Source: Misgurnus anguillicaudatus (Eukaryota > Chordata > Actinopteri > Cypriniformes > Cobitidae). From it: a stretch of DNA of 64,000 nt. Each line of letters opens with the position of its first letter. The first letter of the stretch is position 1. The translations under genes and the position numbers were made by a program. Below, one piece after another: positions 46,893 to 59,126 of the stretch. The notes beneath the pieces were generated by a model that did no database searches, had not been told where the DNA came from, and saw only the letters and a program-made list of their open reading frames with translations. The stretch lies in assembly GCF_027580225.2 (NCBI RefSeq), contig NC_073340.2, positions 32,438,501 through 32,502,500 of the forward strand, given 5' to 3'.

Positions 46893-47568
46893 ACTAAAAA
46901 GACCGGCTAAAACCAGGCTAAGCTGGTTCTAGCTGGTCTTTCAGCCTGGCAGGCTGGTTCTAGAGGGGTTTGGCCATTTTTAGCTGCTATTTTTGGCCAC
47001 CAGCTAAAACCATCTGACCCACCAGCTTTGCCAGGTAGGTAACAATTTTGGGTTCCCGGAACGTTCGTTTATGGTTTTAGGAATTTTCTCAGAAAGTTAG
47101 TTTTTGTTCCCAAAACTAATTTTTAAATGTTCATTTTTTTGTTCCCCATGAAAGTTTTCTTTACCGAAACATGCAGGTACTGTAATGTAACACTTCTAAA
47201 ACCTTAAAAAGAAACTACTGTACAGGGGAAGTTCCTAAATTTTTTGGGAACATTTTCCAAAAATAACCAAATTTGAATCATGTGGGAGCATTAGGGGAAT
47301 GGTTTGTGTTTTTTGGGACTAGCTTAAACCAGCTACTTCCATCTTAAATCAGCTAAGACCAGCCAACCAGCTTAGCCAAACTGGCCAAGCTTCCAGTCTG
47401 GTCAAGCTGGATTAAGCCGGTGGGTCAGCTGTTCTTTCAGCATGACCAGCTAAAAGTGTCCAAAACCCCTTTACCTGTAAACCAGCTTTACACCAGCTTA
47501 AACAGTTAAAACCTGACTGGGAGACCAGCTAAATCCAGCCAACCAGCTTAGGCTGGTTTTAGAAGTTT
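46893..47568. mobile_element. GCTGGTTTTAGCTGGT-type palindromic repeat
   Basis: AGACCGGCTAAAACCAGGCT at the left and TTAGGCTGGTTTTAGAAG at the right, with many AACCAGCTTA/AAGCTGGTT phrases inside in both orientations. A short related stretch occurs at about 52250-52300. Confidence 0.7.
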
Positions 47569-48764
47569 TTTTCTGTAACGTTGTCAGCATCAGTTGTGTC
47601 ATGTGATCTCCATTCACAAATCCTCTCCCATGGCCTCGTGGGATAGTAAAGTGTCTTTCGAATGCCCATTTCAGAATCCAGCCAGAAGAAGTAGGTCATC
47701 TGGGTATTTTTCACCTACTCTTTTGTGAATTCGGGCATACTCCTTTTGTCACATACTGTTTCTCTCATGCTATACAGTTGGAAAATATGCGGTTTCGAAT
47801 GCAGCCATTGAGAAATAGCTTAAGGGTGTCAGCTGTAGGTTTAATCTTTTTTCAGCATATGGAAACTGCAGTATATATTTACTTATGTGTGATATTGTGA
47901 CAGCAGAAAATGTGTATGATACAGTATATATGGCCTGATGGACACTTCTACACAATTACATCTGGTATATTAAGACTTAAATTGTGGGAGTATGAAAATA
48001 AAATGACTCATTCAATAACAGCTATATTGTGTAATAACTGTTTATGTAGTGTGAATCACTGCATAGATCACTCACAGACCAATTATTATCCTTACAGTAA
48101 TTTAATTGCCAGATACTATACAGTATATTCTATTGTAAGGATGTCACATCAAATTACTTCCTTTAATTACTTGTGTCATGAAAATGCTGTATGGGGGCAC
48201 TCAAGGCTGTTTCATATTGTGCGTATCATTACAGGTAAAAGGATTGTAAGTACTCTGTAGTGTGCTGTGCTTAAAGGTAGATAAAAGGTAATGTAAAACT
48301 GTGTTTACCCCGGCATAGATAAAGAATACACAGTAATGATATATTATGAGCCTCAAACACGATTGTTTCCTCCTTCTAATGTAAACTTGTGCATGCAAAA
48401 AGGAAAACAGACCAATCTCTGTGGCGTTACAGTCGAGATGTATGCCCCAACATTAAAATTAAATTAACATTAAATTAGTACAATGTTGTTACAATGCTAA
48501 AAACAAAGTTGTGACTGCTAGCGCTATATGCTAGTTAATGCTATATGTTAGCATTTATGCTGAAGTTTGCAGGTCCATACTGAAAAAAACACAAACTTAC
48601 CGCTCAGAAACATCTATTAACAATCTCCAAATAATTGATCATTCCTCAAATTCGGTATCTTCATCTGATCCAGGTTCGAACATAAGGTCTGTTTACACAC
48701 ACACAGAGCTACTAAAATGAGCTGCTCTTTGAAACAGCCAATCAGAGCAGAGCACAACATTATT

Positions 48765-50385
48765 ATTCATGACCTTTTCAAATAAGGGCTTACTTGGATC
48801 TCTTCACAAATTGGTCACAAAATGTGCTCTGATCTTCATCCAAGCCACAACAACAGAGAAACACAGTCTACTTAAACTAATACCGCACAAACATTATACG
48901 TTTTCATGTTTTTATTGAACACAACATGTTAACATGGGTGTTAAGGGTGGAAAAAGTATGTGAAACCCTAGGCTAATGACTTCTCCAAGAGCTAATTGGA
49001 GCCAGGAGTCAGCCAACCTGGGGTCCAATCAATGTGATGAGATTGGATGTGTTGATTAAAGCTGCCCTGTCCAATAAAAAACACACACCAGTTTTGAGTT
49101 TGCTGTTCTGAAAAAGCATTGTCTGATGTGAACCACAAAAGAGCTCTCAGAAGACCTACGATCAAGAATTGTTGACTTACATAAAGCTGGAAAGGGCTAC
49201 AAAAGTATCTCTAAAAGCCTTGATGTCCATGTGTCCACAGTAAGACAGATTGTCTACAAATGGAGAAAGTTCAGCACTGTTGCTACACTCCCTAGGCGTG
49301 GTCGTCCTGTAAAGATGACTGCAAGAGCACAGCGCAGAATGCTCAATGAGGTGAAGAAGAATCCTAGAGTGTCAGCTAAAGACTTACAGAAATCTCTGGC
49401 ACATGCTAACATTTTTGTTGACAAATCTACAATAAGTAAAACATCAAACAAGAATGGACTTCATGGGAGGACACCACGGAGGAAGCCACTGCTGTCCAAA
49501 AAAAAACCATTGCAGCACGTTTGAAGTTTGCAAAAAAGCACCTGGGTGTTCCACAGCACTACTGGCAAAACATTCTGTGGACAGATGAAACCAAAATTGA
49601 GTTGTTTGGAAAGCACACACAACGCTATGTGTGGAGAATAAAAGGCACAGCACACCAACATCAAAACCTCATCCCAACTGTGAAATATGGTGGAGGGGGC
49701 ATCATGGTTTGGGGCTGCTTTGCTGCCTCAGGCCCTGGACGAATTACTGTCATTGATGGAAAAATGAATTCCAAAATTTTTATCAAGACATTTTGCAGGA
49801 AAACTTAAGACCGTCTGTCCGCCAACTGAAGCTTAACAGAGGATGGACGAAATCAACAGGACAACGACCCAAAGCATAGAAGTAAATCAACAACAGATTG
49901 GCTTCAACAGAAGAAAATACACCTTCTGGAGTGGTCCAGTCAGAGTCCTGACCTCAACCCGATTGAGATGCTGTGGCATGACCTCAGGAGAGCGATTCAC
50001 ACCAGACATCCCAAGAATATTGCTGAACTGAAACACTTTTGTAAAGAGGAATGGTCCAAATTTCTCCTGATTGTTGTGCAGGTCTGATCTGCAACTATAG
50101 GAAACGTTTGGTTGAGGTTATTGCTGCCAAAGGAAGGTCAACCAGTTATTAAACCCAAAGGTTCACATACTTTTTCCACCCTGCACTATGAATGTTTACA
50201 TGTTGTGTTCAATAAAAACATGGAAACGTATGGTGTTTGTGCGGTGTTGGTTTGGGCAGACTGTGTTTCTCTGTTGTTGTGACTTGGATGAGGATCAGAG
50301 GGCATTTTGTGACCAATTTGTGGGGAGGTCCAGGTGGGCCCAGGGGGTTCACATACTTTTTCTTTCAACTGTATGTATTACAACC
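48765..50385 (+). mobile_element. Tc1-like transposon with long (~200 bp) inverted ends
   Basis: AAATTGGTCACAAAATG, CAACAACAGAGAAACACAGT, AACATGTTAACATGGGTG and GGTGGAAAAAGTATGTGAAA at the left recur reversed at the right, ending TTTCTTTCAACTGTATG. Long ends of this size with terminal CATACTTTTTC are typical of fish Tc1-like elements. The extreme left end is eroded. It contains the transposase relic. Confidence 0.85.
49138..50150 (+). pseudogene. Tc1-like transposase relic, several frames
   Basis: The first part in one frame reads [20 protein letters not shown] and continues [20 protein letters not shown], then [17 protein letters not shown]: the paired-type DNA-binding region. After a frameshift near 49500 comes RLKFAKKHLGVPQHYW and ILWTDETKIELFG (first catalytic Asp), YGGGGIMVWGCFAASGPGR, then a break near 49808 before fragments of the [13 protein letters not shown] region. 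At least two frameshifts and stops mean no functional product. Confidence 0.88.
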
Positions 50386-51832
50386 TCTCACATAGTGTTT
50401 CATTGCTTGAATATAGTTCTGAATGTAAAAACTGTATTTCTTTGATTCTGTAAAAAGTCAATTTCATTGCTGGTTTTTCTTCGGCAAGGGCTTTAGCTTA
50501 AAAGAGAATGGCGAAGAGGTGGAGGAGGGGGGATGTTAGTGGGAGAGAAAAATAAATTGAGAGCCATGGAGATGACAGACATTGTGCGACACAATAGATT
50601 GAGAAGCATGAGAAGAGAGGATTCAGATTAACGATGTGTTGAGGCTGGTTTGGGGGGATGCTCTTGGGCTAACCACAGTGAACATTACTCATTTCTTTTT
50701 AAACAAGTAAATTTTAGTAGATATTTGCGTGCTTCTATTTTTTTCAGACACTGACTGTAGTTGTAAAAAAATAGATATCCATTGAGATAATTGTACTGTT
50801 TTTCAGGTTGCTTTATGTCTGTGAAATAATCAGTGCTTATTATATATTATATTTTTTCAGATTTATTTATCCTTGATCCCTTAACATGTTGCTCAGACGC
50901 TCTCGTCAATGATTTGAGAATTAGCTGCTAAGTGGATCAGACTTTATGCTGATGGTGAAAAGTCTAAAATGGCTGCACTGTCTTTTTGCACAAATTTTGG
51001 TATGCAGATGTGTTTGGTGTCGCCATCTGCCACGGTAAAACAGCATAACTGTCTGTGAGTTTGAAAAAATGCTTTAAAAACCATTTAACTTTCCAATTAA
51101 TAGAAAAATAATGGTCAAATGTGGCCTATCTGGTTTTTAACAGCCCATTTGTGAGTAGAATTGCGAATAAGACCTCTTATCAAATGTCTAAATTGTTTTC
51201 CCATGACAGCAATGAGATAGAAAGCCTTCGCTTACATTTCCCACTGTTCATATTTTTCATGGCATAACGATCTAGTTAAAGAAGAGATCTTGATAGAGTC
51301 TCTTCACCAAATAATAAAGCAAGGTAATACAAGGTAATAAAGGTAATAGCAAAGCTATTGAATATAACAAGATGTGGCACTTCAATTACTATGAATGTGG
51401 GACAATTCAACTGAAATATGGCCGCTCTGGTAATGGAAGTCCTTCCTTTCGATTTTAAGAACCAATCATCAATCAGTAAAGACTGATGATTGTCTGGGGG
51501 AGAGGCTTTGTATACCTGTGTGCATGCACAGGAGCTAAAACAATATTACAAAGGTGTTTTAATGCAAATTGAGCTTAAAAAAAAAAAGTTATATTACAGT
51601 TGATGTCAGGTGTAATTGATTGCCCGGAGACGTTGCAAACCCTTTCCCAAAGGGACTTTGACTCTAGCTAAGGCTAATAGGGATTTGGAAGGGCAATGAC
51701 ACTTTGCAGTGTGCCAAGGACTCATTGTGGTAAACTCACCCGCATAACCCTTATCTTTACAGTGTGAATTATGCTCCTACCCATTTGCATGATATTTGTG
51801 TATAATGTTGTGTTTTTATTGTTTTTGCGTAG

Positions 51833-52000
51833 GCATCATCAGGACAGCCCTGGCAGATATGGATCGAGAGGCAAGAGAACATTACTCAGTAGTGATTCAG
51901 GCAAAAGACATGGCAGGTCAAGTGGGCGGGTTGTCGGGCTCCACCACGGTCAACATCACACTCACTGACGTCAACGACAACCCACCCAAGTTCCCTCAGA
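51833..52000 (+). CDS. cdh18: type II cadherin internal exon, EC2 second half to EC2-EC3 linker (cdh18-like)
   Basis: This 168-bp exon is bounded by GCGTAG and GTGAGT and keeps the phase 1 frame. It encodes [35 protein letters not shown] and [18 protein letters not shown]. The MDRE and DVNDNPPKF motifs are the EC2 and EC2-EC3 linker calcium ligands. The [15 protein letters not shown] segment is typical of the cdh12/cdh18/cdh10 group. The last base starts a lysine codon finished by the next exon. Intact and uninterrupted. Confidence 0.92.
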
Positions 52001-52457
52001 GTGAGTAACATTGAAAACAAAGTTGATAACATATTGTTTTCATTAGGAACTGGTTGTCCGTCGTTCTAGGTTGGCTGTATTACCAAACCTGGTGGGCCAT
52101 GTAGACTACATTTTGGAAATATTACACCTATGATGCCCCCACTGAAAAATCCAGCTTATGCTGTAAGCTCATCTTTGTTTTGAAATACAACAGCTGCCTT
52201 TGATCTGGTCCGATGGGTTATTGGCTGGTAGATCAGCCTCCATTTTAAACCTATCTAAAAACAGCTTAAACAAGCTGGCTTGCTGGTCTTTCTGCTTCTA
52301 CCAATCATCGTAGACCAGAGGTCTTCAACTACTCTTCTTTAAGGGCCAGACTTTAAAAATATAAATGGCCAAATGATGCATACCAAACTTTAATATATAT
52401 TATTATTATTAAAAATGCTGTAGGCTTACATATGATGTTACTTTTTGTTATATTTCA

Positions 52458-52592
<135 letters not shown>

Positions 52593-52712
52593 TACAAAAC
52601 GATAACACTTCACTTGAAGGGGTGATCATAATGACGCCTTCATAATCATGACATGACATGTGTTATTAATCATGAAGGAGGTTTTATGCACATTTATGAC
52701 AACTGTCATCAA

Positions 52713-53903
52713 GGGCCCTATTTTAACGATCTGAAACGCAAGTGCGAAGCGCAAAGCGCAAGTGACTTTGTGGGCGGATCTTGGGCGCTGTTGCTATTTT
52801 CCCGGCGGGAGAAATAACTCTTGCGCCAGGCGCAAATCAATAAGGGGTTGGTCTGAAGTAGGTTCATTATTCATAGGTGTGGTTTAGGCGTAATGTCAAA
52901 TAAACCAATCAGAAGGCTATCCAACATTCCCTTTAAACGCAAGAGCGCAAGTTCCATGGCGGGGAGACCCACGTTCTTGTAAGAGCAGTCAAAGACAGAG
53001 AAGTTGTTTTGTATGGGGATAGGAGAAACCCGCCCAAATCAGCATAGGTTAAACAGGCGTGAGAGGAAATAGCCACAATTGTCTCATCAGCTGGCATCCC
53101 CATCGTTGCCCCGAGCCCTACAATGATGTCAGGAGACGGGGGAATCCCAAGCTTGCCAGCATAAATCAGGCACGCCGTGTAACGGGAGGTGGATCTGCCT
53201 CTACACATGACCTGACGCCAGCAGAGGACATCGCTGCGTCCACCCTCTGGGGGTTTGGGGGCTTTGAAATCGGACCCAAGAAACGCAAGCAAGGTCCAAC
53301 CCCAAAGTACACTTACAAATCAAGTTCATATACATTAAGGTTTCTTATGAAAACATTTTAATTATTATTTACATAAAATAAACGTAATACAGCCACACAA
53401 CAAACTTATGAAAATATTTTAATCGTTATTTGCATGAGAATTTTTTAACGCAGCCACACAATAAATAAAAACTATCACCACAATGCTCACCACTATGATT
53501 TCCCTTATCTCATGTGTTAATATTTTTATTGTAACAATTTATGATTTGCAAAAATAACTGTTGCATCTGTGTAGATTAGATAAGCAAAGTGTGTGCGCGT
53601 TGTGCACGCTATACATTATGGTCAAGCATGCGCCCTTAAAATAGCATAATGAACCATGCGCAACGCGCCACTGACTTTAGACTAGTTTTTTTTTTTTTGG
53701 TCATGTCGCAATTGTTTTTTGAAACTGCAAGATAGCATCAGGGATGGTTTGCACCGGTTTGAACCGCACAGGGAGCGCAAGTTCATTCCCTAGTTTGCCG
53801 ATGTGCGTCTGTGGAGGGAAAAACCCGCTGTGCGCCGGTGCAAAATACGAATGTTGCATGCGTCACGGACAAAGTCAATTGCGCTGGGTGCAAGATAGGG
53901 CCC
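52713..53903 (+). mobile_element. Harbinger-like element, GGGCCCTATTTTA end, with MADF/Myb-like relic
   Basis: Left GGGCCCTATTTTAACGATCT and, reversed, GGGCCCTATCTTGCACCCAG at the right match the MITE at 37219. Flanks are CAA and TAA. Around 52988-53095 the + strand reads VKDREVVLYGDRRNP, then a stop, VKQA, a stop, and EEIATIVSSAG. This resembles a decayed MADF/Myb-type DNA-binding domain, the second protein of PIF/Harbinger elements; one stop stands where the family has Trp. The 119-codon reverse ORF over it is a shadow. Confidence 0.65.
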
Positions 53904-54410
53904 TAAGTGTCATTTGTTCAATTGTGTCATTTTTTATGTAAAGATGACATTGTTTGAATTGTCTTTGTTATGACAACTTGACATTAACCAATACATCAGT
54001 CATAAATCTGTCATAAACATGACTTAGCAGAATAATTATTAAACTTAAGAAACTACCTAGCTTTATGGGTCAAATAATTTTAAATACCTTAACAAAATGC
54101 AACAGACATGTCAAAATATTATACTTAATTTTATGTATGTGCACAATACATAGACATAGAAGAAAAAACTAACAAAACATGGAATCAGTTTAATTAATTT
54201 AATGTAATTAACTGTTTTTTTTTCAGTGATACGGACCCAAAGCTGCATGGCTTAACCCATTATTGTACTGTTTTCATATAATTTAAGGTAAATCGGTCTC
54301 CAAATGCAATAAAGTATAATTTTATATATTTTAATTAGTATTATTATTATTATTATTATTGAATGATTGATTTTATTTGTTAAACACATGGAGGAAACTT
54401 AAAAAATTAT

Positions 54411-54785
54411 GAACTGAAGAATATTAATAGCGCTGTTATTAAACAAGTATTAACACTTAATGACATTTTAATGACAAATTATATTTGTACCACTGTAGCT
54501 GAGGTCAAGAAAAATATTCATGATGCTGTTATTAAACAATTTGACAGATTATTAACACTTAATGACATTTTAATGACAAATTATAGTTGTACCACTGTAG
54601 TTGAGGTCAAGAAAAATATTCATGATGCTGTTATTAAACAATTTGACAGATTATTAACACTTAATGACATTTTAATGACAAATTATAGTTGTACCCCTGT
54701 AGTTGAGGTCAAGAAAAATATTCATGACACTGTTATAAAACTATATGACAGAGTATTAACACTTAATGACATTTTTATGACAAAT
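54411..54785. repeat. 102-bp tandem repeat, about 3.5 copies
   Basis: AATGACATTTTAATGACAAA recurs every 102 bp with TTGAGGTCAAGAAAAATATT in each unit. Because 102 is a multiple of three, a 120-codon ORF (54471-54833) with three near-identical 34-residue repeats stays open. A shorter reversed version occurs in the second copy of the host element at about 58960-59105, so it is a transposon subterminal repeat and not a protein. Confidence 0.9.
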
Positions 54786-56675
54786 TCAATTTGTATTTCT
54801 GGTCAAAAGTGGTCAGTTATGTTGTCTTGGTAATGCCAAGTTGTCATGATAAGTTATGATATGTTGGTTTATGTCAAGTTGTCATAACAAAAAAATCTCA
54901 AACAATGTCATATTTGCATTAAAAATGACATATTTGAATGAATGACACTTAATGACAGTTGTCATAAACGTGCATAAAATCTCCTTTATGTTCATGGCAT
55001 GTGTCCTCTTTAAGTAAAGTGTTATATAAAAAAGATGTACACATCTTGTATTCAGTATTTTGCCTTTTAATTACTGAAAATTAATATTTTTTATATATTT
55101 TAAAAACAATTGCAGTATCAAAAATTCACCATAGTGGAATAAATAAATGAATGCAAATGAATGAAACAATAAACGGCTATGCATTATGCCAATGGTTACT
55201 AATTAAGTTAAACAAAAAAAGGATTAATAATTTTCACCTCGCACACAGAATGGAACACACTAAAAAACATAAATTACAATTGGTAAGTCCCATGTGGTGT
55301 AGTCGCACCATTTTATTTTTATGCATCTAAAGCTTAAATCAGATCTGAAAATTATGCACTCGCAGATGGTTGGCACCCCATGCAGCCACGTTCTGACTTT
55401 CCTTCCAGTTTATTGGCCGTAATTTTTCATGGAACGGCAGCTTTAAAGTAACCACGATGATTTTAAATCAGACAAAGATGACCGGCAGGCCGGATAAAGA
55501 TGATTGGCGGGCTGCATTTGGCCCATGGGCCGCCAGTTGACTAGCCCTGTCATAGACCAACCAGTTGGCACCAAACAGCTACAGTACCTGCTTAAGATGG
55601 ATTTTCCCAAAGACTAACACAGAGTTATAGCGGCTTTGACCTGATTTTCTACATATGTAATTTGTATGATTCAGCAGGTAAGATTTAATATCAAATAGTT
55701 AGTTAGGTTGCCTTTTGAAAGAAAATTATTACTTTAATATCCACTTCCAAGTGTTCGCCCCCAGACTGAACTTTCTAAAGCTGTTCTGGAGACGTTGAAG
55801 GACTCCTTCATTATTGTGCTTTAGATGTTGGCAAAAAGAAACCAAAATAACTTGACCTCGCGTTTCTCTTTCTTCGTCATCCACCGCAAATATCCTCATT
55901 ACTTCTTGAAGGTTAACTGTACTGTATGCTGTTGTAATGTTCTCTTACTCTGCTTTCGTTTTTCACAGGGAACCTTCTCGCTGTTTTCACATTCATTATA
56001 GTGCGCTATAAGATTTCTCAAGGGCTGCTTATGTATACTATATCATTATCCAATAGAGATGGAAATATGCTTTATACAGATGCAGTGTGTGGCTGTCAGA
56101 TAACTCGTCAAGTGAAACGTGCACTGGTTTAATATTTTAACGTTAATTAGCGTGAAGAGAAAAAAAAAGAAATGAACAGATTGGTGTTGTTGTGAAAGAA
56201 TCCAATTATGTCTTGGATCTTGAGCTTTTGTAGTTGTATTTTTACCCACATGAATAGAGCTCGACAGTAGGGTGCCAGAAGCAAAAATGGCAGAAACTTT
56301 TGTATCAAAAACAAGTATGCATTTTATTCAAAGCAACTGTGCATTTAAGTTAAAGGGACAGTTTAATTGAAAATAAAATTTTTGGTCATCATTTACTTTC
56401 CCTTAAGTTGTTACAAACCTGTTTTGCTGAACACAAAGGAAGATATGTGTAATCATGCAAGAAACAGGAGCATCAAATACTATGGAAGTCAATGGTGTTC
56501 AAAATCGATTTGGTTACAAACAATCTGGTTAAGCATTTATGCTTTTGTCGAAGCAACGGGTCTGTGTTTTGACCTGTTTTGTGTTTAATAGCTATATTCC
56601 TTTAGTCATTTAATTGCAAAATAACAATCAGCCAATCGAACAAAACACCAAGTGAGTTTTTGTGTGTGTCTGCAG

Positions 56676-56863
56676 AGAATTATCAGGTGTTTGTCCCCGA
56701 GTCGTCGCAGGTGGGGAAGCCAGTGGGGAAGATCAAAGCCACAGATGAGGACATCGGAATCAATGCAGAGATTAAATACAGCATCCTGAACCCCGAGGGC
56801 TCGGGAATGTTCTCCATTTCCACAGACAAAGACACTAGAGAAGGAATTATCACATTAAGAAAG
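56676..56863 (+). CDS. cdh18: type II cadherin internal exon, most of EC3 (cdh18-like)
   Basis: This 188-bp exon starts after TCTGCAG and ends at AAG before GTATTC. The acceptor choice is set by frame: it completes AAG to give QKNYQVFVPES, while a cut two bases later would break phase. It encodes VPESSQVGKPVGKIKATDED, IGINAEIKYSILNPEGSG and MFSISTDKDTREGIITLRK. These are the EC3 N-terminal strands with the PE and DxD (DED) calcium ligands. The exon ends in phase 0. FSISTDKxTREGI resembles cadherin-18 in my recollection more than cadherin-12 or -10. Confidence 0.9.
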
Positions 56864-57407
56864 GTATTCACATCATTTAAGTGATATTTGCCTAAATTAA
56901 GCATCACTATTGTTATTTCACCTACTTAGGGTTAGGGTTTTTGCTGACTAAGAGCATTTTTGGTCTTTGGGAAAGAAAAAAAAACTCTTAAAATTTCATC
57001 CAAAAATGAAAATTCTGTCATCATTTTGTTCTAAACCTGTATGAATTTCTGAAAAACACGAAAGAAGATATTTTGATAAATGATGGTAGCAGACAGCTAA
57101 TTGTAACTATTGACTTGATGATGGAATTCAATGGGAACTGAATCAAGATATCTTCGGTAACACTTTACTTGAAGGGGTGTTCATAAGACTAACATGACAT
57201 TTTCATAATCATGATATGACACGTTTCATGAACATGAAGGAGATTTTATGCACATCTATGGCAACTATCATTAACTGTCATTTGCTCAATTTTGTCATTT
57301 TCAATGACAAAATTAAGATGTTCGTTTGTTATAACAACTTGACATAAACCAATACATCAAAACTTGTCATGACAACTTGAAATTACCAAGCCAACATAAC
57401 TTATGAT

Positions 57408-58802
57408 TAGAGCCCGACCGATATGCATTTTTTGGGACCGATGCCGATACAGATATTAGGGAGTAAAAAAAGACCGATAACGATATATCGGCCGATGTTC
57501 TTTATGTGCATTTTATAGTACAGTACACATATACTACAGTTTATTATACTACAATAGCCTACTGTACATATAATACACTATATACATTAACAGAATATAC
57601 TATATATAAATACTTTTTTGCAATGATCACACCACAAATGTGGTGATCAAACACTTAAAATGACGTGACAAAGATATGTAATATAGGCAGGTGTGTTTTA
57701 CAAGTTAACAATAAACTTTATTATCCAAAATGATTCTGATATAAGTGCACAAAACAGTAAACTTGACTTATTATAAATAACTTTAAAACACAAACAAAAC
57801 AAAATACATATAATTTAAATCATTGTCAGTTTTGATGAGAATAATGTTATATTGGGCTGATTTAAAAAAATGGAAACTTATAAAGTCATTGTTTATTAGC
57901 TTTACATTAAGTTATGTACTTCACAAAATAATTAGAAACGTACCATTCAGACGACAATGCTTGACTTACTGACAACATACTGATGTAGGCTTATGTTTAA
58001 TGTACTGCACAATGTTTTTATAACACGAACCCACAGTGTTCTGCCGGGACTTTAAACTTTTATAAAACTAAAGTGTCTGCTCTCTGCCTCTTTTATTTAG
58101 CGAGGGTGTAAAGTTGCGCGAGCTTATTTAATCAATTGCTTTGAAATTAGCATGTTTGGTAACAGCACAAGCAGCTGTACTTGGACAGACTGCGCGTCAG
58201 TTTATACGCGTCCTTTCTCCGCCTCGCATTATTTCTTCCGCTTGTGTTTTAAACAACTCGCAAGTGGACAAAAGAGACGGATTATAAACACAAAAACTAA
58301 ACGGGAATGTGTCTTGGACAGACTGCGCGTCAGTTTATACGCGTCCTTTCTCCGCCTCGGGTTATTTCTCCCGCTTGTGTTTTAAACAACTCGCAAGTGG
58401 ACAAAAGAGACGGATTATAAACACCAAAACTAAACGGGAATGTGTCTCTCTCGCCCACTTATAATCCAATCGACCAAAGCGCGTCTTAATACCAGATGTA
58501 AAATGTTGTGAAGAAACCGCGTGACTGCCGCCACCTGAACTGAGAGACTGACTGACTGAAGTGAAGGGGCGGGGGATTGGCTGGTGTCACTCAAGTGAGT
58601 GACCTGGGTCGCCATTAGCAACCAATAGGGCGCGCTCTGCTGGACAAACAAGTACTTGCATCTTTCAAAAGCATTTAATGTTTTCTGTAAGGAACGTTCA
58701 TATCGGCTTCATATCTGCGGCTTATACGCCGATACAGATATATCTGCGACATGCTCATATCGGCCGATAAAATCGGCAAAACGATAAATCGGTCGGGCTC
58801 TA
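57408..58802 (-). mobile_element. hAT-like element, TAGAGCCCGACCGAT ends, copy 2 (reverse orientation)
   Basis: Perfect 8-bp duplication CTTATGAT (57400-57407 and 58803-58810). Its sequence is the reverse complement of the copy at 16145-17356, with matching internal landmarks such as the GGTGGCGGCAGTCACGCGGT region. It is longer because of an internal tandem duplication at about 58181-58445. Confidence 0.9.
58181..58445. repeat. ~135-bp tandem duplication inside hAT-like copy 2
   Basis: GGACAGACTGCGCGTCAGTT, CAAGTGGACAAAAGAGACGG and ACTAAACGGGAATGTGTCT each occur twice. The copy at 16145 has a single version, so the duplication is specific to this copy. Confidence 0.88.
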
Positions 58803-59126
58803 CTTATGATAAATTATCAAAATTAAGAAACTACCTTGCTTCATAGGTTAACATTACAATAAATTGTCATGTGGTTGGTTTTGACATTGGCTGTCATGAG
58901 GCCATTATTATTGTGTCTGACCACCTTATACCAGTGATACAAATTGAACTTGTTATTAAAATATCCTTAAGTGTCAAATAGTTTTATAATAGTGTCATAA
59001 ATATTTTTCTTGACCTCAACTACAGTGGTACAAATATAATTTTTCATTCAAATGTCATTAAGTGTTAATTCTCTGTCAAGTAGTTTTATAACAGCGTCAT
59101 TAATATTTTTCTTTACCTCAACTACC

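Larger units (their letters stand above)
46211..47807. mobile_element. TTGCATCCGAAAT/GAATGCAGCC element with two nested repeats
   Basis: Left GGTTGCATCCGAAATGGCAT and the reverse of the right end, GGCTGCATTCGAAACCGCAT, are inverted. It is interrupted by the fold-back at 46240-46777 and the GCTGGTTT element at 46893-47568. Confidence 0.65.
30716..51832 (+). other. cadherin intron, 21.1 kb
   Basis: From a GTAAAG donor to a GCGTAG acceptor. Repeats inside are listed separately. I recognise nothing in about 31660-33120, 33640-34600, 35890-37210, 40350-41420, 42030-43360, 45080-46205, 47810-48765 and 50390-51832, apart from short simple repeats. Confidence 0.85.
52601..55026. mobile_element. GGTAACACTTTACTTGAAGG family, copy 1
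   Basis: Left GATAACACTTCACTTGAAGG and, reversed, TATAACACTTTACTTAAAGA at the right. It shares TTTATGCACATTTATGACAA and TCATAATCATGA-type phrases with copy 2 at 57156. It contains the Harbinger-like element 52713-53903 and the 102-bp repeats. Confidence 0.78.

Noticed and set aside
52933..53292. 119-codon reverse-strand ORF
   Set aside because: It is antisense to the MADF-like relic in the Harbinger-like element, has no recognised motif, and is best explained as a shadow.
54471..54833. 120-codon ORF with three 34-residue repeats
   Set aside because: Produced by a 102-bp tandem repeat that is part of a transposon family; a second copy of the family lacks the ORF.
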